From Candidatus Thiobius zoothamnicola (GTDB lineage: Bacteria > Pseudomonadota > Gammaproteobacteria > Chromatiales > Chromatiaceae), in NCBI GenBank assembly GCA_030826945.1, contig JAPQLC010000012.1:56968-120967 (forward strand): a DNA stretch of 64,000 nt, given 5' to 3'. The position numbers and the translations under genes are program-made. This document shows, piece after piece, positions 18,283 to 27,879 of the stretch (the first letter of the stretch is position 1; every line of letters begins with the position of its first letter). The notes beneath the pieces were generated by a model. It was given only the letters and a program-made list of their open reading frames with translations, did no database searches and was not told the DNA's origin.

Positions 18283-18369
18283 GCCGAGGTGGCGGAATTG
18301 GTAGACGCGCTAGTTTCAGGTATTAGTGGCCGAAAGGCCGTGGAGGTTCAAGTCCTCTTCTCGGCACCA
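18283..18369 (+). tRNA. tRNA-Leu (anticodon CAG)
   Basis: A complete class II tRNA with encoded CCA. The acceptor GCCGAGG pairs with TCTCGGC. The D arm holds GGTAGACGCG, the anticodon stem-loop is CTAGT-TTCAGGT-ATTAG with anticodon CAG, and the long variable arm GGCCGAAAGGCC is typical of leucine tRNAs. The T arm is GGTTCAAGTCC. Confidence 0.96.
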
Positions 18370-18579
18370 TGATCACCTAAAGGCGGATTGTTTCCTTTTG
18401 TCGGCAATGCAACAAAACCTGATGCGTTTCGTTGCACCACAAATTTAGGTTCCTTGACAATCACGCCATAGATCAATCAGCAAACCTGTATTTTCCGACT
18501 CAGGCCTTAGCAGCCAGAGTCTTCCATTTTGAGCGTCTTAACTTCGCCATTTTTATGTGAAGTTTTTAAGCTTCTCCTT

Positions 18580-18618
18580 GCCTCACCGTCAATTGAATTC
18601 CTTGGTAACACGGGAGGC
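18580..18618 (+). promoter_or_regulatory. rpsF leader hairpin, likely S6:S18 autoregulatory element
   Basis: GCCTC-A-CCGT (18580-18589) pairs with ACGG-GAGGC (18610-18618), leaving a single bulged A and a 20-base loop, 22 bases upstream of the rpsF ATG. Known rpsF leaders carry a structured element with a conserved CCG that is bound by the S6:S18 complex. The position and the CCG fit. A second inverted repeat (AACTTC...GAAGTT) lies just upstream at about 18539-18563. Confidence 0.6.
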
Positions 18619-18639
18619 TTTCAACCATAGGGAGTGACA

Positions 18640-18993
18640 ATGCGTCATTATGAAATTGTTTTTTTAGTGCATCCAGATCAGAGCGAGCAAGTACCCAGCA
18701 TGGTGGAACGCTATAAATCCACCATTGAAACAGATGGCGGCATGATCCATCGACTCGAAGATTGGGGTCGCAAGCAGTTAGCCTATCCCATCAACAAAAT
18801 TCACAAAGCACATTATGTGCTCATGAACATTGAGTGCTCAGCTGAAGTATTGACCGAATTGGAAACCACCTTCCGCTTTAACGACGCCATTTTACGTCAT
18901 TTGGTCATTCGTCGGAAATCCGCCATCACCAAAATGTCAGCGCTCGCCAAAGACGAAGATAAACAAGAAACCGCTGAAGCCGTCGTTGAATAA
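18640..18993 (+). CDS. rpsF: 30S ribosomal protein S6
   Basis: Ribosomal protein bS6, 117 residues from the ATG at 18640; GGGAG supplies the ribosome-binding site, and an in-frame GTG two codons earlier is less likely. [31 protein letters not shown] and [13 protein letters not shown] are standard bS6 segments. The acidic C-terminus (EDEDKQET-like) is common in gammaproteobacteria. It is the first gene of the rpsF-rpsR-DUF2232-rplI operon. Confidence 0.97.
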   Translation: MRHYEIVFLVHPDQSEQVPSMVERYKSTIETDGGMIHRLEDWGRKQLAYPINKIHKAHYVLMNIECSAEVLTELETTFRFNDAILRHLVIRRKSAITKMSALAKDEDKQETAEAVVE

Positions 18994-19015
18994 ATTTCAT
19001 TAAGGAACCAAACCC

Positions 19016-19240
19016 ATGTCACGTCAATTCCGCCGTCGTAAATATTGCCGTTTCACCGCTGAAGGTATTGAAGAGATTGATTACAAAGATCTCAACTTGT
19101 TGCGTCAAAACATCACTGAAACGGGTAAAATTGTACCCAGCCGCATCACCGGCACCAGCGCCAGGTATCAACGTCAGCTAACCACGGCCGTAAAGCGCGC
19201 GCGTTTTCTCGCCTTACTGCCCTACTCCGATACCCATTAA
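19016..19240 (+). CDS. rpsR: 30S ribosomal protein S18
   Basis: Ribosomal protein bS18, 74 residues. It contains [32 protein letters not shown] and the terminal [13 protein letters not shown]. It is preceded by AAGGAACC and follows rpsF by 22 bases. It assembles next to bS6 on the 30S platform. Confidence 0.97.
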   Translation: MSRQFRRRKYCRFTAEGIEEIDYKDLNLLRQNITETGKIVPSRITGTSARYQRQLTTAVKRARFLALLPYSDTH

Positions 19241-19258
19241 AGCACGCCGTAGACTGTG

Positions 19259-20170
19259 ATGCAGAATCTTGTCGCCCTGATCATGAAAGGGCGGGTTCAG
19301 GCCATTCTCGCCGCCGTCTTAACCTTGCTGTTGGCATTGATGGTTACGCCAATCGCGATCATCAGCATGGCGATTTTGGTATTAGCCACTTTACGCAATG
19401 GCTTGCAGGAAGGCTTGATCGTCGCCATCTCTGCTATTTTCGCACTCATTGGGCTTGGCGGCTTGTTATTTCAAATGCCAATGCCATTTGCATTGTTAGG
19501 CATCCTGCTATGGTTACCGGCTTGGGGACTCAGCGGCGTGCTAGGCGCCAGTCACTCTTTAGCCAAAGCATTCAGCGCAGCGGCGGTCGGCGGCTTTTTA
19601 ATTGTTGGCCTGCAGTTTCTCGCATGGGAAAACCCGGTGGGCTTTTGGCGCGACGTTTTATTCGCATTTATCCAAGCGCAAATCGACTTAACCGTCATGC
19701 CACAAGCTGAGCAGGATCAATTGATTGATATGCTCGCAAAATGGATGCCCGGCGGAGTCGCCGCCAGTTGGTTCATCAGTATGGCGGCAGCTTTATCACT
19801 CGGGTTATGGGCTTTACTCAAGCTGGATGATTCAGGTTCTTTTGGCGCGCAATTCCGCCATCTGCGTTTTGAGCGATTCTGGCTAATTGTGCTGCCTCTC
19901 CTCTTCATTCCCATGTTGGTGGCGTCTGATTCAAATCCTGGCGTAGGCGGCCAACTCTATGTGGTTGGCATGATGTTGTTCCTGCTGCAAGGTATCAGCG
20001 TGGCGCACGCTTTTGCTCACCAATACCGAATACCGCGTATTGGAACCGCTGTTTTCTACTTGGCGTTATTCATCGGCGCGCCGTACAGCACGATCATGCT
20101 AGCGATATTAGGTTATACCGATGGCTGGCTTGATTTCCGTGCAAAAGCCGGGATCAACAACCAGAATTAA
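19259..20170 (+). CDS. DUF2232 membrane protein
   Basis: A 303-residue protein with about eight hydrophobic segments, matching the DUF2232/YybS family often found between rpsR and rplI in gammaproteobacteria. No catalytic motif is visible. Its function is not established in the family. It is translated within the ribosomal-protein operon; a GTG one codon earlier is an alternative start. Confidence 0.8.
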   Translation: MQNLVALIMKGRVQAILAAVLTLLLALMVTPIAIISMAILVLATLRNGLQEGLIVAISAIFALIGLGGLLFQMPMPFALLGILLWLPAWGLSGVLGASHSLAKAFSAAAVGGFLIVGLQFLAWENPVGFWRDVLFAFIQAQIDLTVMPQAEQDQLIDMLAKWMPGGVAASWFISMAAALSLGLWALLKLDDSGSFGAQFRHLRFERFWLIVLPLLFIPMLVASDSNPGVGGQLYVVGMMLFLLQGISVAHAFAHQYRIPRIGTAVFYLALFIGAPYSTIMLAILGYTDGWLDFRAKAGINNQN

Positions 20171-20193
20171 TCATTTTTGAGGTTTAAATAACG

Positions 20194-20649
20194 ATGGAAG
20201 TCATTTTATTGGATAAAGTCGCTAATGTCGGCGTATTAGGCGAGAAAGTCACGGTAAAATCCGGTTATGCACGTAACTTTCTTATCCCTCAAGGCAAGGC
20301 CGTATTCGCCAGCCCGGATAATATCGCCGCTTTTGAACAACGGCGTGCCGAGCTTGAGCAGCAAGCGGCGGAGAGCCTGGCGGCGGCGGAAGCTCGCAAA
20401 GCTCAGCTCAATGCATTGGAAGATGGTGTCACCATCACGCATAAAGTGGGGGATGAGGGCAAGTTATTCGGTTCAGTCGGCACGACAGATATCGTCACCG
20501 CTTGCGCCGCTGCCGGGGTTGAGATCGTAAAATCAGAAGTTCGCTTGCCAGAAGGCACATTGCGCTTGGTTGGCGACTACGAAGTCACCATTCACCTGCA
20601 CACGGATGTTGAAACAAGCTTGAAGATCAAAGTTATTGGGGATGAGTGA
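20194..20649 (+). CDS. rplI: 50S ribosomal protein L9
   Basis: Ribosomal protein bL9, 151 residues. The N-terminal rRNA-binding domain has [22 protein letters not shown] and the signature [14 protein letters not shown] charged connecting helix follows (about 45-75), then the C-terminal domain with [11 protein letters not shown]. It ends the operon; a perfect hairpin follows 9 bases after the stop. Confidence 0.97.
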   Translation: MEVILLDKVANVGVLGEKVTVKSGYARNFLIPQGKAVFASPDNIAAFEQRRAELEQQAAESLAAAEARKAQLNALEDGVTITHKVGDEGKLFGSVGTTDIVTACAAAGVEIVKSEVRLPEGTLRLVGDYEVTIHLHTDVETSLKIKVIGDE

Positions 20650-20658
20650 GAGCCGGAC

Positions 20659-20696
20659 ACAAAATCAATAGCTCATGCAGCTATTGATTTTGTTTC
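20659..20696. terminator. terminator between rplI and dsrE2
   Basis: A 15-base perfect stem ACAAAATCAATAGCT / AGCTATTGATTTTGT around a CATGC loop sits between two convergent genes. The A/T-rich flanks give short U-runs on either strand, so it probably serves both rplI and dsrE2. Confidence 0.85.
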
Positions 20697-20702
20697 ATCA
20701 CA

Positions 20703-21182
20703 CTAAATATACAAGCAAATATCCGATTCGCCCGCAAATTCAAAGAAGCGCGCTGCGCCGGCATACTCAACGTCATTAATGAACTGAGAAGAGTCCATAT
20801 CGAACAGGTCAACAGTCATCTGGCAAGCGATTAATCTGACGCCAGCCTCCTGAGACAGTTCCCGCAACTCCTCTATGCTGGCCACACCTTTGCTCGCCAT
20901 TTTCTTCTTCATCATGGCGGTCATCATGGCTTCCATACCTGGCAACGCAGTAAACAACGTCGGGAACCATTTATCCATGCCCATCGGCATCGGCATCCCT
21001 GGGTTACCAAGTGGAGACACCTTGAGATCAAGGTCCTTCTTCAGTAACTGCAAACCATAGAAGGTAAAAAACACTTCGACTTCATAACCCAATGCAGCGG
21101 CTGTCGAAGCCAGAATGAAAGGAGGGTATCCCCAATCCAGCGTACCTTTGGTCGCGATGATGGCAAGCTTCTTTTCTTCCAT
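20703..21182 (-). CDS. dsrE2: DsrE2-type sulfur-relay protein
   Basis: A DsrE/DsrF-like family protein, DsrE2 group, 159 residues from the ATG at 21182 (GAGGG about ten bases upstream). KLAIIATKGTLDWGYPPFILASTAAALGYEVEVFFTFYGL is the family N-terminus, and a methionine-rich segment lies in the middle. Candidate sulfur-carrying cysteines lie in RLIACQMTVDLF and near the end in DICLYI. It is the last gene of the rhd-tusA-dsrE2 operon, known from purple sulfur bacteria (Allochromatium) to pass persulfide sulfur toward cytoplasmic oxidation. Confidence 0.88.
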   Translation of the reverse strand: MEEKKLAIIATKGTLDWGYPPFILASTAAALGYEVEVFFTFYGLQLLKKDLDLKVSPLGNPGMPMPMGMDKWFPTLFTALPGMEAMMTAMMKKKMASKGVASIEELRELSQEAGVRLIACQMTVDLFDMDSSQFINDVEYAGAARFFEFAGESDICLYI

Positions 21183-21219
21183 CTTAACGGCCCTCAATAG
21201 TTAATGGGTTTATTGATGA

Positions 21220-21450
21220 TCAAGCTTTCTTGATACGGAAGACAAACTTACCGCCTTCTTCGCCTGAATCCATAAGTTCATTACCAGTTTGTTTGGCGAA
21301 GGCCTCGAAATCCTTCACCGAACCTGGATCAGTGGCGACAATGCGCAATACTTTGCCACTATCCATACCGGCCAGTGTCTTCTTCGCGCGAAGAATCGGC
21401 AGAGGACAGTTCAAGCCAGATGCATCCAATTCATTATCAAAGTCAGCCAT
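21220..21450 (-). CDS. tusA: sulfur-carrier protein TusA
   Basis: A 76-residue TusA-family carrier. The active cysteine is in LNCPLPIL (residue 15), followed by the R.K..L..M..G..L.I.ATDPGS pattern of the family. It carries persulfide sulfur between rhodanese and DsrE2/Dsr or Hdr-like enzymes. It is the middle gene of the leftward operon. This TusA is more likely dissimilatory than for tRNA thiolation because of its neighbours. Confidence 0.93.
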   Translation of the reverse strand: MADFDNELDASGLNCPLPILRAKKTLAGMDSGKVLRIVATDPGSVKDFEAFAKQTGNELMDSGEEGGKFVFRIKKA

Positions 21451-21596
21451 GAGGCAACCTCCGAATATGTTGACGTTACAAGATCAAATCACGGGCATTT
21501 CAGCATTTACGCCCTATACAATTGGTATGTGCTTATATGCCAAGTACAACCAAATCACAATTGAGAAAATTACATCCCTATAATAATCAGGCTTGT

Positions 21597-21938
21597 CTAA
21601 GCCGACGCTTTCAATTTTGTGGAAGAAGCGATCTCATATCCCTGACGGACCCATGAGATGATTCCGCCCCGTAAGTTGATGACATTATCAATACCCTGCT
21701 GCATCAGGTAATTACAAGCGTGATGCGAGCGAGCGCCGCTGCGGCAGTACAATACAATATCCCGTCCCTGCGGAAAATCATGCATACGCAAGGGAATCAT
21801 ATGCATCGGAAGATGCTCCGCCTTAGGCAACACGCCTTGCGCCACTTCGGCGTCGCCGCGTATATCAAGCAGCATAATATCTTCGTTGTTAACGACTCGA
21901 GATTGCAATTCGGCAGCTTCAATCTCTTTTACCACCAT
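21597..21938 (-). CDS. cytoplasmic rhodanese of the sulfur relay
   Basis: A single-domain rhodanese of 113 residues with no signal peptide. The active loop is CRSGARS (cysteine 65), and IMLLDIRGDAEVAQG is the family N-terminal motif. I chose the ATG at 21938 because AGGAAA lies just upstream; a TTG five codons earlier overlaps it. It corresponds to the rhodanese that loads TusA in the rhd-tusA-dsrE2 cluster of sulfur oxidisers. Confidence 0.9.
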   Translation of the reverse strand: MVVKEIEAAELQSRVVNNEDIMLLDIRGDAEVAQGVLPKAEHLPMHMIPLRMHDFPQGRDIVLYCRSGARSHHACNYLMQQGIDNVINLRGGIISWVRQGYEIASSTKLKASA

Positions 21939-22021
21939 GGTAATTTCCTTCAATATAATTCAGAAAAATATCCCGGCACTATATTATAATTTCCGAATAT
22001 ACACAATTAAAACTCCAAATT

Positions 22022-23464
22022 ATGCAACACCTGCCCATTTTTCTTGATGTCAAACAACAGCCCTGCGTGGTCATTGGCGGCGGCGAAATCGCTGCGCGAA
22101 AAATTCGCTTATTATTGCAATCCGGCGCGCAGGTCAAAGTTGTATCCCCCAAGCTTTGCCATAGCCTGCAAACGCTTTTGGAGCAAGGCGAAATCGACGT
22201 TCAACCGCGCTCCTACCAAGCAGACGATTTGTCTGGTGCAACTCTGGTGATCGGCGCCACTGGCGACCCGGGCATAAACCGCCAAATCGGCCAGAAAGCA
22301 CGCGCACTGAACATCCCAGTGAATATTGTTGATAATCCGGAAAATGGCAGCTTTATCGTCCCTTCCATCATTGATCGTTCACCCGTCGTCATCGCTGTGT
22401 CCACCAGCGGCGCATCGCCGATACTGGCACGTTTGATCCGCACACGTCTTGAGTCATTAATTCCTTCCGGTTATGGCCGCTTAGCCGATTTGGCTGCTCG
22501 ATTTCGTAGTTTGATTAAAAGCCATATTGATAGTTTGCGGGAACGACGCCGGTTCTGGGAATATGTCTTGCAAAGCGGCGTGGCCGAACGGGTTTTTTCC
22601 GGGCATATGGAGGAGGCTGAGCATTTACTGCAACAAGAGCTAACCAAATTTGACGACGGACAACCCATGGGCGAAGTCTATTTGGTGGGCGGCGGCCCAG
22701 GTGACCCAGACTTATTGACTTTCCGCGCGCTACGTTTAATGCAGCAAGCGGATGTCGTCGTCTATGACCGTTTAGTGGCGAAAGCCGTTCTGGATATGAC
22801 CCGTCGTGATGCACGACGTATCTACGTCGGCAAAGAACGTGATAACCACGCCATGCGCCAAGAAGAAATCAATCAGTTGCTCGCGGATTTGGCGAAACAA
22901 GGCCACAGAGTCGTCCGTTTAAAAGGCGGCGACCCTTTCATCTTTGGTCGCGGCGGAGAAGAAATTGATACCTTGGCGGAACAAGGCGTGCCGTTTCAAG
23001 TCGTACCAGGCGTCACTGCCGCCGCCGGATGCGCGAGTTACGCCGGGATTCCGCTGACGCACCGGGATTACGCACAGTCGGTGACTTTCGTCACCGGCCA
23101 TCTCAAAGACCACACAATCAATCTGAACTGGCGACAACTGGCTCAACCTCAACAAACGATCGTTTTCTATATGGGGCTGAAAGGATTACCCGTGATCACG
23201 CAGGAACTCCAGGCGCATGGCATGTCGGCTGACACACCAGCAGCCTTGGTTCAACAAGGCACCACCCATAAGCAAAAAGTGTATACCGCAACCTTGGCGT
23301 CTCTACCTGAATTGGTGAGACAAAAACAACCAGCCCCCCCGACTTTAATCATTGTCGGCGAGGTGGTATCTCTGCATGAGAAACTGTCCTGGTACCAAGC
23401 CCCAATGTCATCTGATCAGGGCGCGACCTCCCCCATTGAACCCAGTCCGCCCACTCAATCATGA
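22022..23464 (+). CDS. cysG: siroheme synthase
   Basis: A trifunctional CysG, 480 residues. The N-terminal precorrin-2 dehydrogenase/ferrochelatase half (about 1-200) has GGGEIAARK for NAD binding and [20 protein letters not shown]. The C-terminal uroporphyrinogen-III methyltransferase (about 215-460) has [34 protein letters not shown] and [21 protein letters not shown]. It makes siroheme for sulfite or nitrite reductase. It is divergent from the sulfur-relay operon across 83 bases, consistent with a need for siroheme in reverse Dsr. No dsrAB gene is in the window. Confidence 0.96.
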   Translation: MQHLPIFLDVKQQPCVVIGGGEIAARKIRLLLQSGAQVKVVSPKLCHSLQTLLEQGEIDVQPRSYQADDLSGATLVIGATGDPGINRQIGQKARALNIPVNIVDNPENGSFIVPSIIDRSPVVIAVSTSGASPILARLIRTRLESLIPSGYGRLADLAARFRSLIKSHIDSLRERRRFWEYVLQSGVAERVFSGHMEEAEHLLQQELTKFDDGQPMGEVYLVGGGPGDPDLLTFRALRLMQQADVVVYDRLVAKAVLDMTRRDARRIYVGKERDNHAMRQEEINQLLADLAKQGHRVVRLKGGDPFIFGRGGEEIDTLAEQGVPFQVVPGVTAAAGCASYAGIPLTHRDYAQSVTFVTGHLKDHTINLNWRQLAQPQQTIVFYMGLKGLPVITQELQAHGMSADTPAALVQQGTTHKQKVYTATLASLPELVRQKQPAPPTLIIVGEVVSLHEKLSWYQAPMSSDQGATSPIEPSPPTQS

Positions 23465-23485
23465 CGAGTCCAGAGAGAAAGCCCT

Positions 23486-24067
23486 TTGTCACGTCACAAA
23501 AATGTTTTACGCATCATCGGCGGCGCGCACCGTGGACGACGCTTAAGTTTTCCGAATGTCAAAGGTTTACGCCCAACTGCTGACCGGGTGCGTGAAACCT
23601 TATTCAATTGGTTGCAAAAAGATATCCCGGATGCTTGCGTACTGGATTTGTTCGCTGGTAGCGGTGCTTTAGGCCTGGAAGCTTTATCACGGGGGGCGCG
23701 TGAAGTGATTTTCATTGAAAAGACCAAGGCGGCAGCCAATCAACTGCGTGATAATCTACGCTTGATATCCACGGGGCAATCGTTCCGCTTATATCAGATG
23801 GACGCACTCAAATGGCTGCGAACAACTGAGGAAGCCTTTGATATCGTTTTTATTGATCCGCCATTTGCGGACGATTTATTACCTGAAGTCATTCATCAGT
23901 TGGAAATATCAGGCTGTTTAAAGCCTGGCAGTTGGATCTATTGCGAACAGCCTGCATCACGCACCTGGCCTACCGTATCCCCCCATTGGCGCTGGCACAG
24001 AACGGGACAAGCCGGACAAGCAAAGTTTGCATTATTGCAATACCAGATGTGTCTGCTTGACGATTGA
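23486..24067 (+). CDS. rsmD: 16S rRNA m2G966 methyltransferase
   Basis: An RsmD-family methyltransferase of 193 residues. VLDLFAGSGALGLEALSRGA is the SAM-binding motif and FIDPPF the catalytic motif. LRPTADRVRETLFNWL is the family N-terminus. The start is a TTG with GAGAGAAAG before it. It lies upstream of coaD, as in many proteobacteria. Confidence 0.95.
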   Translation: MSRHKNVLRIIGGAHRGRRLSFPNVKGLRPTADRVRETLFNWLQKDIPDACVLDLFAGSGALGLEALSRGAREVIFIEKTKAAANQLRDNLRLISTGQSFRLYQMDALKWLRTTEEAFDIVFIDPPFADDLLPEVIHQLEISGCLKPGSWIYCEQPASRTWPTVSPHWRWHRTGQAGQAKFALLQYQMCLLDD

Positions 24068-24073
24068 CCCATA

Positions 24074-24174
24074 CCGTTCACCAAAGCGGTGAACTCTCCG
24101 GCTTACTTCAACACAGGAGAAAGTGACGATGAAATGGCTGGTATTTTTCTGAACATTGCATGAGGAATTAAATT
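24074..24174 (+). other. hairpin and leader between rsmD and coaD
   Basis: GTTCACC-aaagc-GGTGAAC (24076-24094) could terminate or process rsmD mRNA. Further on, a seven-codon frame MKWLVFF at 24129, with AGGAGA in front, might be a leader peptide or a gene remnant. I have no further evidence for it. Confidence 0.35.
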
Positions 24175-24929
<755 letters not shown>

Positions 24930-24934
24930 CAACC

Positions 24935-26617
24935 ATGATCACCCCACCCCGCATTTTATTGTGTTTTTTGGTCTTAATTCTGACTTGGAACACTCACGCC
25001 AACACACAACCCCAACAACACGCCATCGCCACAGCGCATCCGTTAGCAACGGAAGCTGGCATGGCCATTCTGCGCAAAGGCGGCAATGCCTTTGATGCCG
25101 CAGTCACCGTCAGCGCCGTGCTGGGCGTGGTTGAACCCTATAGCTCAGGCCTCGGCGGTGGTGGTTTCTGGCTGCTACACCGGGCAAACGACGGCAAACA
25201 GGTCATGATCGACGGGCGCGAAACCGCACCATTGGCCGCGCATCGTGACATGTATCTGGATAAGTCAGGCGAACCCATACCCAAACTCAGCATTGATGGC
25301 CCATTAGCCGCCGGAATCCCAGGCGCGCCAGCCGCCCTGGCGCACATTGCGGAACAATATGGCGTATTGCCACTGCAAAAGACATTAGCACCAGCCATTA
25401 AGCTGGCCCGCGAAGGTTTTATGGTCGATGCGTATTATCGACGCATGGCCAGTTTCCGCTTGACGGCTTTGCGTGCAGACCACACCTCAGCGCAACAATT
25501 CTTACTGGAACACCAGATTCCACCAAAGAACCACCGACTACGCCAACCGGACCTGGCGAACACCCTGCAAGCACTGGCAGAATCTGGCAGGGACGGTTTT
25601 TACGCTGGCGAAGTCGCGCGGAAATTGGTTACCGGGGTACGCCAAGCTGGCGGAATCTGGACGCTACAGGATCTGCAACGCTATCAAATCATTGAACGCC
25701 AACCCTTGATCGGCCAGTATCAGAACGCACGCATCACCAGCGCCTCATTGCCCTCTTCGGGCGGCGTGGTATTGATGCAAATGCTGAATATGCTGGGTCA
25801 TTTCGACGACCTGGATCAGCAAAACCCGGCTGACCGAACACACCTGCTGGTCGAAACAATGCGACGCGCTTATCAAGACCGGGCGCGTTATCTGGGTGAT
25901 TCTGATTTTGTGGATGTCCCACTCAACCATTTACTAAGTCCTGTTTACGCCAAGCAGCAAGCAAATAGCATTGATCGCTATAAAGCCAGTATCAGCTCGC
26001 CAATGACTGCGGGAAAACCCGAGGGCGCAGATACCACCCACTTCTCAATCATAGACCAACAAGGCAACCGCGTGGCGGCGACCTTAAGCATCAACTATCC
26101 GTTCGGCGCTTGTTTCGTTCCCCCTGGCACCGGAGTGCTGTTAAATGATGAAATGGATGATTTCTCCATTAAACCCGGCGCGCCAAACGCCTATGGCCTG
26201 GTTGGTAACCAAGCCAATGCCATAGAACCCGGTAAACGGATGTTATCCAGCATGAGTCCAACCTTCGTGGAAACCGAAAACCAAGTCACCATACTAGGCA
26301 CCCCGGGAGGGTCACGCATTATCAGCATGGTGTTATTAGGCGCGTTAGAAGCGATAAAGCAAACGCCAGTTGAAACATGGGTGAATACGCCACGCTTCCA
26401 CCATCAATATTTACCCGATGCGATTCAGTTTGAACCCCATGCACTAAGTGAGAATACGATCATCCAATTGCGCTCAAAAGGCCATAAGCTGAAACCACTT
26501 AACAACCAATATGGCAATATGCAAGCGATTATCTGGAATAAACGAACGAACAAAATGAGCGCGGCTTCGGATCATCGCGGCATTGGCAAAGCAGTGATAT
26601 TTCCAGCCACTGATTAG
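24935..26617 (+). CDS. ggt: gamma-glutamyltransferase
   Basis: A periplasmic gamma-glutamyltranspeptidase precursor, 560 residues. A signal peptide is present at 1-24. The large subunit has the substrate arginine in IDGRETAP. Self-cleavage is expected before the threonine of DTTHFSIID, the small-subunit nucleophile. LSSMSPTFV and GTPGGSRII follow, the conserved glycine-rich oxyanion region. It hydrolyses glutathione or transfers its glutamyl group. Confidence 0.95.
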   Translation: MITPPRILLCFLVLILTWNTHANTQPQQHAIATAHPLATEAGMAILRKGGNAFDAAVTVSAVLGVVEPYSSGLGGGGFWLLHRANDGKQVMIDGRETAPLAAHRDMYLDKSGEPIPKLSIDGPLAAGIPGAPAALAHIAEQYGVLPLQKTLAPAIKLAREGFMVDAYYRRMASFRLTALRADHTSAQQFLLEHQIPPKNHRLRQPDLANTLQALAESGRDGFYAGEVARKLVTGVRQAGGIWTLQDLQRYQIIERQPLIGQYQNARITSASLPSSGGVVLMQMLNMLGHFDDLDQQNPADRTHLLVETMRRAYQDRARYLGDSDFVDVPLNHLLSPVYAKQQANSIDRYKASISSPMTAGKPEGADTTHFSIIDQQGNRVAATLSINYPFGACFVPPGTGVLLNDEMDDFSIKPGAPNAYGLVGNQANAIEPGKRMLSSMSPTFVETENQVTILGTPGGSRIISMVLLGALEAIKQTPVETWVNTPRFHHQYLPDAIQFEPHALSENTIIQLRSKGHKLKPLNNQYGNMQAIIWNKRTNKMSAASDHRGIGKAVIFPATD

Positions 26618-26636
26618 ATGGCTAAGTTTGTCAGCC

Positions 26637-27695
26637 TCATTCTATATTCTGAACAAGTTGCGTAATATTCGGCACTTGCTTATCTAATTGTGGCTGATTC
26701 ACCGTGACGGAACGCCCTGCAAAATCCTTCTGACCAGCTTTCAATGAGGCGATTGGAATGCCCAAAGCACCTGATACAACCGAAGCCGTATTAGCATCAT
26801 TGACTTCATATTGAAACATTACTTTAAAGGCGCGCTTTGAATTTGGTGTTGGAGAACCATGAGGGTGAACACAGAATGCCTGAGGAGATGACTGCCAGAT
26901 ACCCCAGATCTCATCTCCAATTTCATTAACCACAGTTTTAAAAGCCGAGGCCGAAGAACTATTCATTTGAGTAAGTCTATTGCCGATATACATATAGATC
27001 GCGGGAAGCGCCATCCGATATCGGGTTGACTCTAGATAGTAATCAGACTGTCGATCACCTGGATGTCTTCTAATACCATAAACCAATGAAAGTACTGCCT
27101 TTACAGCTCTCTTTGATGAACCATCAGCAGAAAATGGAATGATCAACCTGTCTGCAGCTGATAATGCTAACTCCGTATAGATAGAGAAACTTGGATTACA
27201 GTCAATAAATACACACGAATCCTCATCGTTCCACGAAGTCAGTATGTCAGTGATTAAATCACGCACCCACAGATGAGTAATCCTCCAAGCATCCTGCGGA
27301 CCAGGGAATGTTGCACTGGTGACTCTTGATGCCTGTATCTCTAGTTGTTCATCACCAACAACTAGATACAGATTCACAGGCACTCTGTAATTAAGCTGAG
27401 ACACATTAGTGACATAATCACCACCCGAGTTTGGAGACATATAAGGACTGCGAATTCTATCCTCTATATATCCTGATATGGTGCGCCTTGGTTGAGTCGT
27501 ATGTATTCTTGTTAGATATCTTTCACCATCACTCATTCCACCAAGCAACATAGAAGATGAGTTTGCTTGAGGGCATAAATCTACGACTAATACCTTCTTC
27601 TCAGGGTTCTGCCTAGCATACTCTGAAGCTAATTGAAAAGTTAAATAGCTCTTCCCCACGCCACCCTTATTGTTCCAAATTGCGTAAATAGCCAT
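26637..27695 (-). CDS. orphan ParA-type ATPase
   Basis: A MinD/ParA-family ATPase of 352 residues. The deviant Walker A is NNKGGVGKS (about 8-16), Walker A' is VVDLCPQANSS and Walker B is CVFIDCNPS. No ParB, parS-like repeat array or replication gene accompanies it, and it is longer than chromosomal ParA (about 260), with a roughly 100-residue C-terminal extension of unknown type. Codon use is more A/T-rich than ggt and the PFK gene on either side, which suggests recent acquisition. Its role could be plasmid-type partition, cargo positioning or defence; none can be shown. Confidence 0.75.
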   Translation of the reverse strand: MAIYAIWNNKGGVGKSYLTFQLASEYARQNPEKKVLVVDLCPQANSSSMLLGGMSDGERYLTRIHTTQPRRTISGYIEDRIRSPYMSPNSGGDYVTNVSQLNYRVPVNLYLVVGDEQLEIQASRVTSATFPGPQDAWRITHLWVRDLITDILTSWNDEDSCVFIDCNPSFSIYTELALSAADRLIIPFSADGSSKRAVKAVLSLVYGIRRHPGDRQSDYYLESTRYRMALPAIYMYIGNRLTQMNSSSASAFKTVVNEIGDEIWGIWQSSPQAFCVHPHGSPTPNSKRAFKVMFQYEVNDANTASVVSGALGIPIASLKAGQKDFAGRSVTVNQPQLDKQVPNITQLVQNIE

Positions 27696-27821
27696 AATCT
27701 GTTTTTGCTTACCAAGACTTGGCCACTATTCTACGGGTCAAGAAGCGACTACTGTTAATAAATATTCATGCCAATGAATCCAAATACTGACAGACACCAA
27801 CCCGGAAAGTACGCCGACAAC

Positions 27822-27858
27822 AAAAAAGCCTCGCCACATCATCGTGGCGAGGCTTTTT
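27822..27858 (-). terminator. terminator of the PFK gene
   Basis: AAAAAGCCTCGCCAC and GTGGCGAGGCTTTTT form a perfect stem around ATCATC, with A and T runs on both sides. It lies 22 bases after the PFK stop and could work on both strands. Confidence 0.92.
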
Positions 27859-27879
27859 CATCACGACTTAGCCGAAAAA

